A DNA stretch of 64,000 nucleotides. Source: an uncultured Alphaproteobacteria bacterium. GTDB lineage: Bacteria; Pseudomonadota; Alphaproteobacteria; Caulobacterales; Caulobacteraceae. The notes under the pieces are model-generated. The model was not told the origin of the DNA, made no database searches, and saw only the letters and a list, made by a program, of their open reading frames with translations. The stretch spans positions 124,001 to 188,000 of the forward strand of contig CALETE010000081.1 of assembly GCA_937920085.1 (NCBI GenBank), given 5' to 3'. Numbering within the stretch: the first letter of the stretch is position 1; each line of letters opens with the position of its first letter. Below are positions 20,707 through 28,634 of the stretch, one piece after another. Position numbers and translations under genes: made by a program.

Positions 20707-22119
20707 CTACTTCTGCGTCGCGTAGATCTTGACCACCTCGTAGAGGAAATCGCGGCCCTCATAGAGGGAGACCACGCGCACCCGCTCGTTGAGGCCATGC
20801 ACGCCGCCGCCGTCTGGGTCACCAAAAATACCAGACAGCCCATAGGTCGGGGTTCCAGCGGCATTGGTGAAGCGGCCGTCCGTGGCGCCGGTGGACATGG
20901 CGGGCACCAGGGGAAGCCCAGGCCACATCTTAGCCGACACTTTCTCGATGGGGGCGACGATGGTCTTGGTCAGGGGCGGCGGCGGTGAGACCGGGCTGGG
21001 CACGCCCACTGGGGTGACGCTGATCTTGTCGTCGGCGAAGACCTTGATCAGTTGCCCACGTACCGACTCGATGGATTCGCCGGGCAGGATCCGGCAGTTC
21101 ACATTGGCCTGAGCCTTCTGCGGCAAGGCGTTTGGCGCATGGCCGGCGGTGACCATGGTGGCGACGCAGGTGGTGCGCATCATGGAGTTGCGGCTGGCGT
21201 CCTTCGCCACGGTCGCAATGGCGGCGGTGTCGGTGGGATCCTTGGCCACAGCGCTCATGGCCGCGCCGCTTTCGCCGCCTTCAATGGGGCCCATCTTGGC
21301 GAAGTGATTGCGGGTCGCCTCATTGATGGCGATGGGGAAGTCATAGGCGCCCAGGCGGCTGAGGGCCCCCGACAGGTGATAGATCGCATTGTCTTTGCTG
21401 GGCCGCGAGGAGTGGCCGCCCGGATTGGTCGTGACCAGGGTGAAGTCCTGATAGACCTTTTCACCAGCCTGAATGCCGAGGAACTGGCGCTCGCCCTTTT
21501 CGTTCAGCCGGCCACCGGCACCTTCATTGAGGGCGAACTCTGCGCTCATGGTTTCAGGGCGGTTCTTGATCAGCCAGTCGACGCCGTCAAAGGTATCGGA
21601 GGTTTCCTCGCCGCAGGTCAGGGCGAGCTTAAGCCCACGGCGGGGCTTAAAGCCCTCGGCCTTGTAGCGGACCATGGCGTCGGTGAAGATCGAGGCCATG
21701 GCCTTATCGTCGCTGGCACCCCGGGCGTAGAAATAGCCGCCCTCTTCGATGAGGGTGAAGGGATCGCGGACCCAGTCGGCGCGATTGGCCTCGACCACGT
21801 CGATATGAGCCAGCAGCATGATGGGCTTCAGCTTGGCGTCGGAGCCCTTCAAATTAGCGATCAGGGCGCCCCACTTGGGGTGTTCGGGCGGAACAATCAG
21901 TTCCATGTCGCTGTCGGCGTAACCAGCGGCCTTCAATCGCGCGGCCATCTTCTCAGCGGCGAGGGTGCAGCTGCCCACCGACAGGGTGGTGTTGGTCTCT
22001 ACCAGCTCCTTGTAGAGGCCGCGGAAGGCCACCTGATCGGGGCGCGGATCGGCCAGGGCGCCGCTGGCCAGGGTCAGGGCTGCGAGGGCGGAGGCAGAGG
22101 CGAGCAGTTGCGGGCGCAT
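20707..22119 (-). CDS. Exported M20-family metallopeptidase
   Basis: A 470-residue zinc peptidase with signal peptide MRPQLLASASALAALTLASGALA. The M20 catalytic elements are present: LLAHIDVVEA (HxD), DKAMASIF, CGEETSDTFDG (Glu-Glu pair), the dimerisation-domain GGHSSRPS, and a late His in GGGVHGLNERV. It probably acts in the periplasm on peptides. ATG 22119 is chosen because the signal peptide begins there. It may be co-transcribed with the arylsulfatase gene. Confidence 0.92.
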   Translation of the reverse strand: MRPQLLASASALAALTLASGALADPRPDQVAFRGLYKELVETNTTLSVGSCTLAAEKMAARLKAAGYADSDMELIVPPEHPKWGALIANLKGSDAKLKPIMLLAHIDVVEANRADWVRDPFTLIEEGGYFYARGASDDKAMASIFTDAMVRYKAEGFKPRRGLKLALTCGEETSDTFDGVDWLIKNRPETMSAEFALNEGAGGRLNEKGERQFLGIQAGEKVYQDFTLVTTNPGGHSSRPSKDNAIYHLSGALSRLGAYDFPIAINEATRNHFAKMGPIEGGESGAAMSAVAKDPTDTAAIATVAKDASRNSMMRTTCVATMVTAGHAPNALPQKAQANVNCRILPGESIESVRGQLIKVFADDKISVTPVGVPSPVSPPPPLTKTIVAPIEKVSAKMWPGLPLVPAMSTGATDGRFTNAAGTPTYGLSGIFGDPDGGGVHGLNERVRVVSLYEGRDFLYEVVKIYATQK

Positions 22120-22249
22120 GATCAAATAAATGTCCTGATCGGTAGGGAATGTGATCCGCTTCGATAGCCCCGCCCCTAGACCCTGGCAAACAAGTTGATT
22201 GCCCCCGGCCCATTTCTTCACTCAACATGCCGCAAAAGGGGAGCGAGAC

Positions 22250-23047
22250 ATGACCAAGGACGCTGACTTTTCCACCCTGCTTTATGAGGTGGCGGACCAT
22301 ATCGCCGTCATCACCCTCAACCGCCCCGACCGCCGCAACGCCCTCAACCCCACCGCCTATGCCGAAATCGAAGCCGCCTTCCGTGAGGCGAGTCGCGATC
22401 CTGAGGTCCGCTGCTGTGTGGTCACCGGTGCCGACCCGGCCTTCTGTTCAGGGGAGGACGTCAAGGAGATGATGACCGGCGAGCCCGCCAAGCCGCGGCC
22501 TCCCGCTGTGCGTCAGCCGCCGACCCCCGCCGCCATGGCCGCCCTAGAGTGCGAAAAGCCAGTGATCGCCGCGGTCAATGGCGCGGCTGTGGGCTGGGGC
22601 ATGGAGCTGGCCCTCTACGCCGACATTCGCATCGCCTCGGAGCGCGCGCGGTTCGCCGAGCTCTTCATCAAGCGCGCCCTGATCTGCGATGTGGGCGGCC
22701 TGCTGCGGCTCCCGGCCATTGTCGGCCCTGCCAAGGCGGCGGAACTGCTCTTCACCGGCGATGCCATCGACGCCGCCGAAGCCCTAAGGATCGGCCTCGT
22801 CACCCAGGTGACCGCCCATGAAGACCTCATGCCCACAGCCATGGCCATGGCCCGCCGCATCGCCGTCAACTCCCCTCTGGCCTTGCGCTACATGAAGGAA
22901 GGCCTGCGCAAGACCGCCTATGGCGACCCCCGCGAGGTGGGCGGCTGGGCCATTGAGGTGATCTACAAACTCTTCGCTACGGAAGATCACCGGGAAGGCG
23001 TGCGCAGCTTCCTGGAAAAGCGTGAGCCGGTGTTTACGGGGCGGTAG
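22250..23047 (+). CDS. Enoyl-CoA hydratase/isomerase family protein
   Basis: A 265-residue crotonase-fold protein. The oxyanion-hole segments are AFCSGEDVKEM and NGAAVGWGMELALYADIRIA, and the substrate pocket shows ELFIKRALICDVGG. The exact acyl-CoA substrate cannot be told. In the first loop the common GxD is GED. Start: ATG at 22250 with AAGGGGAG at 22236-22243. It is divergent from the M20 peptidase and convergent with the DUF1178 gene. Confidence 0.92.
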   Translation: MTKDADFSTLLYEVADHIAVITLNRPDRRNALNPTAYAEIEAAFREASRDPEVRCCVVTGADPAFCSGEDVKEMMTGEPAKPRPPAVRQPPTPAAMAALECEKPVIAAVNGAAVGWGMELALYADIRIASERARFAELFIKRALICDVGGLLRLPAIVGPAKAAELLFTGDAIDAAEALRIGLVTQVTAHEDLMPTAMAMARRIAVNSPLALRYMKEGLRKTAYGDPREVGGWAIEVIYKLFATEDHREGVRSFLEKREPVFTGR

Positions 23048-23052
23048 CCGAG

Positions 23053-23481
23053 CTAGTTGAGCTTATCGGGTTTAACCGGCTCGCCGGGCAGGGGCGCCAC
23101 AGGAACGCCGTCCTCCGCCAGCTTCTTCACCTCAGCCGGAGTCGCCTCGCCATAGATGCCGCGTTCTTCGGACTTGCCCTCGTGAATAGCGCGGGCCTCC
23201 TTGGCGAAGGAGTCGCCCACATAGTCGAAATTGTCTTCCACGTGCTTGCGGACCTGGGTCATGGCCTCGGCAAGCATGGCGCGGGTTTCTGGCGAGCCTT
23301 CCAGGCTGCGGTTCTTGGTGCCTGCCACGGCTGGCGCCATGATCTGTTTGCGCACAGACTTAGACGCGCAGACCGGGCATTCCACCAGACCCTTGGCCTG
23401 CTGGTCGTCATAGTCCGCCGAGGCGCCGAACCAGCCTTCAAACTCATGGCCTGCCTCACAGGCCAGGGCATAGCGGATCAT
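23053..23481 (-). CDS. DUF1178 family protein
   Basis: A 142-residue protein with the family start MIRYALACEAGHEFEGWFGASADYD and a zinc-ribbon-like pair: C8 with CPVC. The C-terminal half is charged and helical. Function unknown. Its ATG overlaps the stop of the nitrilase-like gene (ATGA), and the order nitrilase-like - DUF1178 after grx and comF is a common alphaproteobacterial arrangement. Confidence 0.9.
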   Translation of the reverse strand: MIRYALACEAGHEFEGWFGASADYDDQQAKGLVECPVCASKSVRKQIMAPAVAGTKNRSLEGSPETRAMLAEAMTQVRKHVEDNFDYVGDSFAKEARAIHEGKSEERGIYGEATPAEVKKLAEDGVPVAPLPGEPVKPDKLN

Positions 23482-24314
23482 GACAGAACCTGCGGCGGTG
23501 CGAAGGCTCTAGCATTGGCCAGGGCGGGAATGGCGGCGCGGGACTTGGCCACGGCGGCCAGATCAAGGTCGACCACCAGGACGCCGGGCTCATCATGGTC
23601 GAGCTGCCCCAGGATCTCGCCCCAGGGCCCGACGGCGAGGGTATGGCCATAGGTGCCGCGGCCATCCTCATGGAAGCCGCCCTGGGCCGCAGCGAGCACG
23701 AAACTGCCGGTCTCAATGGCCCGGGCGCGCAGGAGGATCTCCCAGTGGGCCTGACCCGTCGGCCGGGTGAAGGCGGCGGGTACTGTGATGATCTCAGCGC
23801 CGGCCACGGCCAGGGCGCGATAGACCGCCGGAAAGCGCATGTCATAGCAGATGGTCAGGCCAAGCCTGGCGTCTCCAGCCGTCGCCGTCACGGCGCGATC
23901 GCCGGGCTCATAGGCCTCGCTCTCCCGGGCGGTCTCGCCGGTAGGCAGGTCCACATCGAACATGTGCAGCTTGTCATAGGTGGCGGTGATCTCGCCGTCA
24001 GGAGAGATCAAGAAGGACCGATTGGCCGCCTTGCCATCCTCCCGCAGAACCAGGGCCGACCCGATCAAGAGGGTGATCCCAAGTTCCTTGGCCAGGGCCC
24101 GCCCGCCTTGGACCACAGGGTCCTGCTCAGGCAAGGTCAATTGCGGCAGCAGCTTTTCGCGGTTCTTTTCGAGAAGGTTTGAGCCCTCCGGCGTCACAAT
24201 GAAGGTCGCGCCTTGAGCCGCAGCATCGCGGATCAGGGGCTCCACATGCGCAAGGCCCGCTGCCGCCGTCGCGGGTGTGCGGGTCTGGATGAGGCCAAAG
24301 CGGAGGATGGTCAT
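23478..24314 (-). CDS. Carbon-nitrogen hydrolase (Nit/omega-amidase type)
   Basis: A 278-residue nitrilase-superfamily amidase. The Glu-Lys-Cys triad is visible: E in VTPEGSN, K in YDKLHMFDVD, C in TICYDMRFP. The DKLHMFDVDLP and CYDMRFPE-like segments match the Nit1/omega-amidase group, which removes deaminated glutathione or 2-oxoglutaramate-type metabolites. The neighbouring glutaredoxin gene fits a thiol-repair role (inference). The ATG overlaps the grxC stop by one base. Confidence 0.9.
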   Translation of the reverse strand: MTILRFGLIQTRTPATAAAGLAHVEPLIRDAAAQGATFIVTPEGSNLLEKNREKLLPQLTLPEQDPVVQGGRALAKELGITLLIGSALVLREDGKAANRSFLISPDGEITATYDKLHMFDVDLPTGETARESEAYEPGDRAVTATAGDARLGLTICYDMRFPAVYRALAVAGAEIITVPAAFTRPTGQAHWEILLRARAIETGSFVLAAAQGGFHEDGRGTYGHTLAVGPWGEILGQLDHDEPGVLVVDLDLAAVAKSRAAIPALANARAFAPPQVLS

Positions 24315-24571
24315 TAGGCGGCGAGCAGGGGATCGAGCTTCCCGGCCTGTTCCAGGGCCATCATGTCGTCACAGCCGCCCACATGGGTGTCGCCGATGAA
24401 GATCTGCGGGAAGGTGGCGCGACCGCCAGATTTCTCCATCATTTCCGCCTTCTTGTCGGCGTCGAAGGCCGCCGAAATCTCATCGAAGGCGACGCCCTTT
24501 TTCTCCAGCAGCGAAACCGCGCGAACACAGAAGGGACAGAAGGGTTTGGTATAGATGGTGACTTGGGCCAT
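24314..24571 (-). CDS. grxC: Glutaredoxin 3
   Basis: An 85-residue dithiol glutaredoxin. The active site is CPFC at 12-15, and the GSH-binding segments are TFPQIFIGDTHVGGCDD. It reduces disulfides and mixed disulfides with glutathione. Coupled to the downstream nitrilase-like gene by a 1-base overlap (TAATG). Confidence 0.96.
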   Translation of the reverse strand: MAQVTIYTKPFCPFCVRAVSLLEKKGVAFDEISAAFDADKKAEMMEKSGGRATFPQIFIGDTHVGGCDDMMALEQAGKLDPLLAA

Positions 24572-24605
24572 GGCTCAATTAGACTCTGAAGCGGGTTAAC
24601 CCATC

Positions 24606-25391
24606 CTATATGGGCCCTAATGCGGCGTCTTTCACCCTGGAAACGACAGCAACAGTCACTTCGGCCGCCCCCGCCTTGAGTAAGGCCCTGGCGCATCCCT
24701 CCAAAGTGGCACCCGTGGTCATGACATCGTCAATCAGCACAATTGTCTTTCCCGCCACCAAAGGGGCCTTGCGGGGCGGGACCGCAAAGGCCGCTGCCAC
24801 ATTGCGCCGCCGCCCAGAACCGGACTTGCCCCCTTGGGTTTCTGTGGCCCGGCGGCGGATCAGGGCATCGGGCAGATAGGTCAGCCCCGACATCTTGGCC
24901 AAGGGGCGGGCAATTTCTGCGGCCTGATTATAGCGTCGACGAAACAGCCGGGTGGGATGCAAGGGCACGGGCGCCACAGCGTCGGCCTGTGCCAGCAGGT
25001 CCCGCGCCGACCTCGCCAGCCACCTTGCAAACAGCGGCCCCAGATCGGTCCGGTCAGCATGCTTGAACTGCAGGATCGGCCCCCTGGAATTTTCGTCATA
25101 GAGGCAGGCGGCCCGAGCCCTGGCAAAGGCTCGAGGCTTGGCCTCACAGGCGGGACAGCGAGCCCCTGCGCCCAGCTCATACTCGAATGGGGTTCCGCAT
25201 CCATCGCAGACGGGGTCATCGAGGAAGACGATCCGGCTCCAGACATCAGAGGACAGTCCGGCGGTCAGAACGCCAAGTCCGCCATCCAGGGTCTGAGGCG
25301 GAAACACCAGATCTAAAGCTCGCCGTCCGGCAGCCTTTAAGGCCATAGCCAGTTCCCAGTCGCCCCGGAACACGTCATTCTGCTGAGCCAT
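24606..25391 (-). CDS. ComF family phosphoribosyltransferase-like protein
   Basis: A 261-residue ComF homologue, a family linked to DNA uptake and related to phosphoribosyltransferases. It has an N-terminal zinc finger (CDGCG and CPAC) followed by the PRTase domain with PRPP-binding motif IVLIDDVMTTGATLEG. ATG 25391 is used; the codon overlaps the ATG of the divergent methyltransferase in a CATG palindrome. A later ATG at 25346, just before the conserved RRALDLVFPPQ, would also give a complete protein. Confidence 0.9.
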   Translation of the reverse strand: MAQQNDVFRGDWELAMALKAAGRRALDLVFPPQTLDGGLGVLTAGLSSDVWSRIVFLDDPVCDGCGTPFEYELGAGARCPACEAKPRAFARARAACLYDENSRGPILQFKHADRTDLGPLFARWLARSARDLLAQADAVAPVPLHPTRLFRRRYNQAAEIARPLAKMSGLTYLPDALIRRRATETQGGKSGSGRRRNVAAAFAVPPRKAPLVAGKTIVLIDDVMTTGATLEGCARALLKAGAAEVTVAVVSRVKDAALGPI

Positions 25392-26301
25392 GTCCGCCCC
25401 GCCCCTGATCTTTGACCGCAAGCTGCTCCGCGCCCGCCTGGATCGCGCCGCCCCGACCTATGCCGGGGCAGACTTTCTCAAAGCCAGGGCGGCGGAAGAC
25501 GCCGTGGTCCGCTTGGAAGCCATACTGCGCGCGTTTCCAATCGCCGTCGACCTAGGCGCGAAAAATGGCGCCTTCGCCGCTGCGCTTAAGTTGAGCGATG
25601 CCGCCGCCCGGGTCGGTCTGCTGATTGAGACTGACCTGTCGGGGGCCATGCTGTCGGGCCGCACGGGGCCAAGACTTGTCGCCGATGAGGAACAGCTGCC
25701 CTTCGGGTTTGGCAAGCTGGACCTGGTGGTCTCGACCCTGGCCCTCCACTGGACCAATGACGTGATCGGGGCCCTGATCCAGATCAGGCGGGCCCTGAAG
25801 CCGGACGGCCTGTTCCTAGGCTCCCTGTTTGGCGGTGCCACCCTGAACGAATTGCGCCAGTGCCTGTTCGAGGCCGAGCTGGAGATCACGGGCGGGGCTG
25901 GACCTCGGATTTCACCCTTCGCCGACGCCTCAGACGCCGCGAGCCTCTTGCAGCGCGCCGGGTTCGCCCTGCCCGTCGCCGATGTGGATCGCGTAACCGT
26001 GCGTTATGCCCATCCCCTCAAGCTGCTGGCCGACCTGCGCGCCATGGGCGAGACCAGTGTCCTGGCTGAGCGCCACCCGAAGCGACTGACTCGCCAGGTC
26101 CTGGGGCGGGCCTTTGAGCTCTATGTGCAGAATTTCGCTGAGCCCGACGGCCGAATTCCCGCCACCTTTGAAATCCTGACCCTCACCGGCTGGACCCCCG
26201 ACGAGAGCCAGCAAAAGCCCTTGAGGCCCGGCTCGGCCAAGATGCGCCTAGCCGATGCCCTGGGAACAACGGAGCACCCCCTGCCCCGGGCGGAGGACTG
26301 A
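25390..26301 (+). CDS. SAM-dependent methyltransferase (NDUFAF5/BioC-like)
   Basis: A 303-residue methyltransferase-fold protein. It starts FDRKLLRARLDRAAPTY, typical of the alphaproteobacterial homologues of the complex I assembly factor NDUFAF5. The SAM region is degenerate (AVDLGAKNGAFAAAL instead of GxGxG), while LVVSTLALHWTNDV and ALKPDGLFLGSLFGG are conserved. Either methylation or, as in NDUFAF5, arginine hydroxylation is possible. Its start codon overlaps that of the divergent comF. Confidence 0.85.
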   Translation: MSAPPLIFDRKLLRARLDRAAPTYAGADFLKARAAEDAVVRLEAILRAFPIAVDLGAKNGAFAAALKLSDAAARVGLLIETDLSGAMLSGRTGPRLVADEEQLPFGFGKLDLVVSTLALHWTNDVIGALIQIRRALKPDGLFLGSLFGGATLNELRQCLFEAELEITGGAGPRISPFADASDAASLLQRAGFALPVADVDRVTVRYAHPLKLLADLRAMGETSVLAERHPKRLTRQVLGRAFELYVQNFAEPDGRIPATFEILTLTGWTPDESQQKPLRPGSAKMRLADALGTTEHPLPRAED

Positions 26302-26363
26302 AGCCCTCCGTCGCCAGGCACGCACAGGCCCATACCCTTTGAGCAGCCCAGCTTGCCCATCAC

Positions 26364-26378
26364 GGTGTCACCGTAATT
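26364..26378. repeat. Relic of the island's terminal repeat
   Basis: GGTGTCACCGTAATT is identical to the outer 15 bases of the right terminal repeat of the two mobile elements at 27086 and 28245. It lies alone, upstream of the toxin-antitoxin promoter, at the left edge of the accessory island. Confidence 0.5.
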
Positions 26379-26410
26379 TCGCGGCGGGGTTTAATTCCGT
26401 TACGCCCGAA

Positions 26411-26430
26411 TATATAATGATCATTATATA
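26411..26430. promoter_or_regulatory. 20-bp perfect palindrome at the antitoxin promoter
   Basis: TATATAATGATCATTATATA is a complete palindrome. It contains TATAAT (26413-26418), which could be the -10 box, and ends directly at the AGGAGG ribosome-binding site of the antitoxin gene. The position suits autorepression by the AbrB-type antitoxin or the antitoxin-toxin complex. Confidence 0.7.
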
Positions 26431-26441
26431 GGAGGCTTGCA

Positions 26442-26669
26442 ATGCTCACTTTCAAAGTCACAACCGTCGGAGCCTCTGCCGGCTTTATTCTGCCCAAAGA
26501 GGCTATGGCCCGGTTGAAGGTCCAAAAGGGTGACACGCTCTTCCTGACCGAGGCGCCAGATGGTGGCTACAGACTGACCTCCTATGATCCCGAGTTCGAC
26601 CGCCAGATGTCCTTAGCTGAGGACATCATGCACCAAGACAAGGACATACTTCGGGCCCTTGCGAAGTGA
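26442..26669 (+). CDS. AbrB/MazE-type antitoxin
   Basis: A 75-residue protein with a swapped-hairpin AbrB fold: FKVTTVGASAGFILPKEAMARLKVQKGDTLFLTEAPDGGYRLT. The acidic, helical C-terminus (EFDRQMSLAEDIMHQDKDILRALAK) is the part that should bind and neutralise the toxin. Strong AGGAGG at 26430-26435. It overlaps the toxin gene by GTGA, the usual coupling in such modules. Confidence 0.92.
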   Translation: MLTFKVTTVGASAGFILPKEAMARLKVQKGDTLFLTEAPDGGYRLTSYDPEFDRQMSLAEDIMHQDKDILRALAK

Positions 26670-27067
26670 CCGAGTGGCGATGGGTTGGCCTAAACCTAGT
26701 CTTGGCTATTCACGACCGGCAGATATCTGAACATGGCGGCCTTGATGGTGTGCGAGACCTAGCTGCGGTCGAGTCAGCCTTGACGCGACCGCGCAATCTC
26801 GTCGCCTATGAAACGCCTGACGCTGCCGACCTGGCCGCTGCATACGCCTATGGGCTGGCCCGCAATCACGCCTTTGCTGATGGCAACAAACGCACAGCCT
26901 GGGTCGTCGCCCGGGTCTTCCTTGCCGACAATAGCATCAGGTTGAATTTCGAAAGAGCGGCGGCGGTACACATCATGGAAACCCTCGCCGCCGGAGCTGT
27001 AACCGAAGCCGAGCTTGCGGCATGGTTTCGCGCAAGGATCGTCCTTCCCCAGTCCGATCCGGCCTAA
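26666..27067 (+). CDS. doc: Doc-type toxin (Fic/Doc family)
   Basis: A 133-residue toxin. The Fic/Doc core motif is HAFADGNKR at 68-76, with Lys in the position that distinguishes Doc kinases (which phosphorylate EF-Tu) from AMP-transferring Fic proteins. Typical start WVGLNLVLAIHDRQISEHGG. Start: the GTG at 26666 overlapping the antitoxin stop. The pairing of an AbrB-type antitoxin with Doc is a known combination. The motif is intact, so the toxin may be active. Confidence 0.93.
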   Translation: MTEWRWVGLNLVLAIHDRQISEHGGLDGVRDLAAVESALTRPRNLVAYETPDAADLAAAYAYGLARNHAFADGNKRTAWVVARVFLADNSIRLNFERAAAVHIMETLAAGAVTEAELAAWFRARIVLPQSDPA

Positions 27068-27085
27068 TTTGAATTACGGAATTAG

Positions 27086-27335
27086 AATTACGGTGACACC
27101 CCACTTAATTGGCTCCCGCGTCCCCACGCCCTGACCTCCGCCCCCATGGCACGCATGGCCCACGCAGTGTTTCCTGGCATCCCTCACCACGTCACCCAAC
27201 GTGGCAACGGACGGGCGCTGGGGGCTGCGGACGTCCTGGCGCGGTTGGAGACGGAGAGCGGGCGCGTGCTGGCTGCGGGAAAGCGGGGACCGAGGGCGGG
27301 GGTCGTGGAGAGTTAAGTGGGGTGTCACCGTAATT
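27086..27335. mobile_element. MITE-like element, copy 1, derived from a REP-associated tyrosine transposase
   Basis: A 250-base element with 23-bp perfect terminal inverted repeats (27086-27108 and 27313-27335; outer part AATTACGGTGACACCCCACT). The interior encodes a fused N-terminus and C-terminus of a Y1/RAYT transposase (see the entry at 27146). About 95% identical to copy 2 at 28245, with the same internal deletion, so the two descend from one already-deleted element. It cannot move alone; a full RAYT elsewhere would be needed. Confidence 0.8.
27146..27316 (+). pseudogene. Internally deleted REP-associated tyrosine transposase (RAYT) remnant
   Basis: The 56-codon frame begins MARMAHAVFPGIPHHVTQRGN, the standard start of RAYT proteins including the HxH-like GIPHHVTQRG metal-site strand. 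It then jumps after GNGR to ALGAADVLARLE..GKRGPR, the usual C-terminal end. The catalytic Tyr region and some 150 or more residues are missing. Confidence 0.75.
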
Positions 27336-27425
27336 GAATCTTTATGAGGGCAGTCGTCACTGCATAAAGTTTGCGAAGGCTACGCCACCAGAGACAAACC
27401 CAGAACCAACTTGTGGCGAGGCCTG

Positions 27426-28082
27426 TCAGTTAGGCTGTTGCGGGAAGGCCAGCGCATCCCCTGCGGCCTTCCAGCGCTTGCTGTTGGTGAGCGCTGACGC
27501 CTCGATCTTCATACTGCCGCATTCAGGCATTCTGTGAATAATCGACCTCAGATTTTTAGCGAGCGAAGGCGGCATCCAAGGATTTAGAACCAGGCGCGTG
27601 ATCCATCCCAACTCAACAGAAATTTCGAGTGTTTGCCGAATCTCAGATTGAGATTTTGAAACAATGCGCCACTCCCTCTCGTCGCTAAAGCCTTCGCGCT
27701 TGATAAACGGGAGTCTTTCTATGTCGCCTGGACCTAAATTTTCTAGGTCCGTCACATTGAGGTACTCGACAGGTTGCGCGATGATATCTGGCAAATTTCT
27801 TACGGCCGTTTGCAATGGCTCGCGCTCGAACTCAATACACACACCGTCCTTGCCCTGCGTGAATACTTTCCAGTGATGGTAAGTCTCGGTCGACATCGTA
27901 CAACAGATTGCTTGCACTGACGCAGCAGCTACGCTGGAACGGTATAACTCCATAAAATGGACATCGTTCGTATCATCCCATTCTGATGGGCTGAGAAGGA
28001 CGATTTTGCGGTTAGCCAAAGTATTCAGTACACTCGAAAGGCTAGTGTAGCGCCTAAGAAACCTGTCGAGTGCCCTAGCCAT
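27426..28082 (-). CDS. DUF2971-like protein
   Basis: A 218-residue protein. Features of the DUF2971 family are visible: an N-terminal LSSVLNTLANRKIVLLSPSEWDDTNDV, the central YHHWKVFTQGKDGVCIEFE, and EREWRIV. The biochemical function is not known; members often sit in variable or defence-rich islands. It lies between two MITE copies and is less G+C rich than the core genes, consistent with acquisition. There is no obvious operon partner. The ATG at 28082 is the first in frame. Confidence 0.75.
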   Translation of the reverse strand: MARALDRFLRRYTSLSSVLNTLANRKIVLLSPSEWDDTNDVHFMELYRSSVAAASVQAICCTMSTETYHHWKVFTQGKDGVCIEFEREPLQTAVRNLPDIIAQPVEYLNVTDLENLGPGDIERLPFIKREGFSDEREWRIVSKSQSEIRQTLEISVELGWITRLVLNPWMPPSLAKNLRSIIHRMPECGSMKIEASALTNSKRWKAAGDALAFPQQPN

Positions 28083-28244
28083 TCTTAATCGCTCCTATTA
28101 TCTCGGCTCGAATTCGTAGTTTACCGACGCCCATACCGCAACTCCCACGGCATGTCCCGCTGTCCTGACCAGACCCCACGGCGGGCCGCCCGTGCCTGAT
28201 CCTCGGCGCGAACGTACTCCCGTGAGTAGCGCCGAATTACGGTG

Positions 28245-28495
28245 AATTACGGTGACACCCCACTTAATTGGCTCCCGCTTCCCCACGCCCTAACTTCCGC
28301 CTCCATGGCACGCATGGCCCGCGCAGTGTTTCCTGGCATCCCTCACCACGTCACCCAAAGTGGCAACGGACGGGCGCTGGGGGCTGCGGACTTCCTGGCG
28401 CGGTTGGAGGCGGAGAGCGGGCGCGTGCTGGCAGCGGGAAAGCGGGGGCCGAGGGCGGGGATCATGGAGAGTTTAAGTGGGGTGTCACTGTAATT
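28245..28495. mobile_element. MITE-like element, copy 2, derived from a REP-associated tyrosine transposase
   Basis: A 251-base element with 23-bp terminal inverted repeats (28245-28267 and 28473-28495, one mismatch). Same orientation and same internal junction as copy 1; I count about 13 substitutions and one inserted base between them. The bases just before the left end (GAATTACGGTG at 28234-28244) duplicate the start of the repeat, as partly also in copy 1. Confidence 0.8.
28305..28493 (+). pseudogene. Internally deleted RAYT transposase remnant, copy 2
   Basis: The 62-codon frame starts MARMARAVFPGIPHHVTQSGN and joins to ALGAADFLARLEAESGRVLAAGKRGPR at the same point as copy 1. Relative to copy 1 it has Ser in place of Arg at VTQ(R/S)GN, and an extra base near the end extends the frame into the right terminal repeat. 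Confidence 0.75.
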
Positions 28496-28634
28496 CTAGG
28501 AAGGGTCGCTGACGCACAGATTAGCGGCTACGCCGCCAGCCCTCACTACCCTTACGTTTGATTGGATGTATAGCTTGACAGGGTTGCGCCGTCGACAGAC
28601 CCTTGTCACGCAAATTTTTCGCTGGAGGACAATC

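Noticed and set aside
21052..22167. 371-codon ORF on the + strand
   Set aside because: Antisense shadow of the M20 peptidase; glycine/isoleucine-rich translation without domain signals.
27086..28495. Composite transposon with the DUF2971 gene as cargo between two mobile ends
   Set aside because: The two elements are complete MITEs in the same orientation, each with both ends; nothing shows that they moved the gene together.
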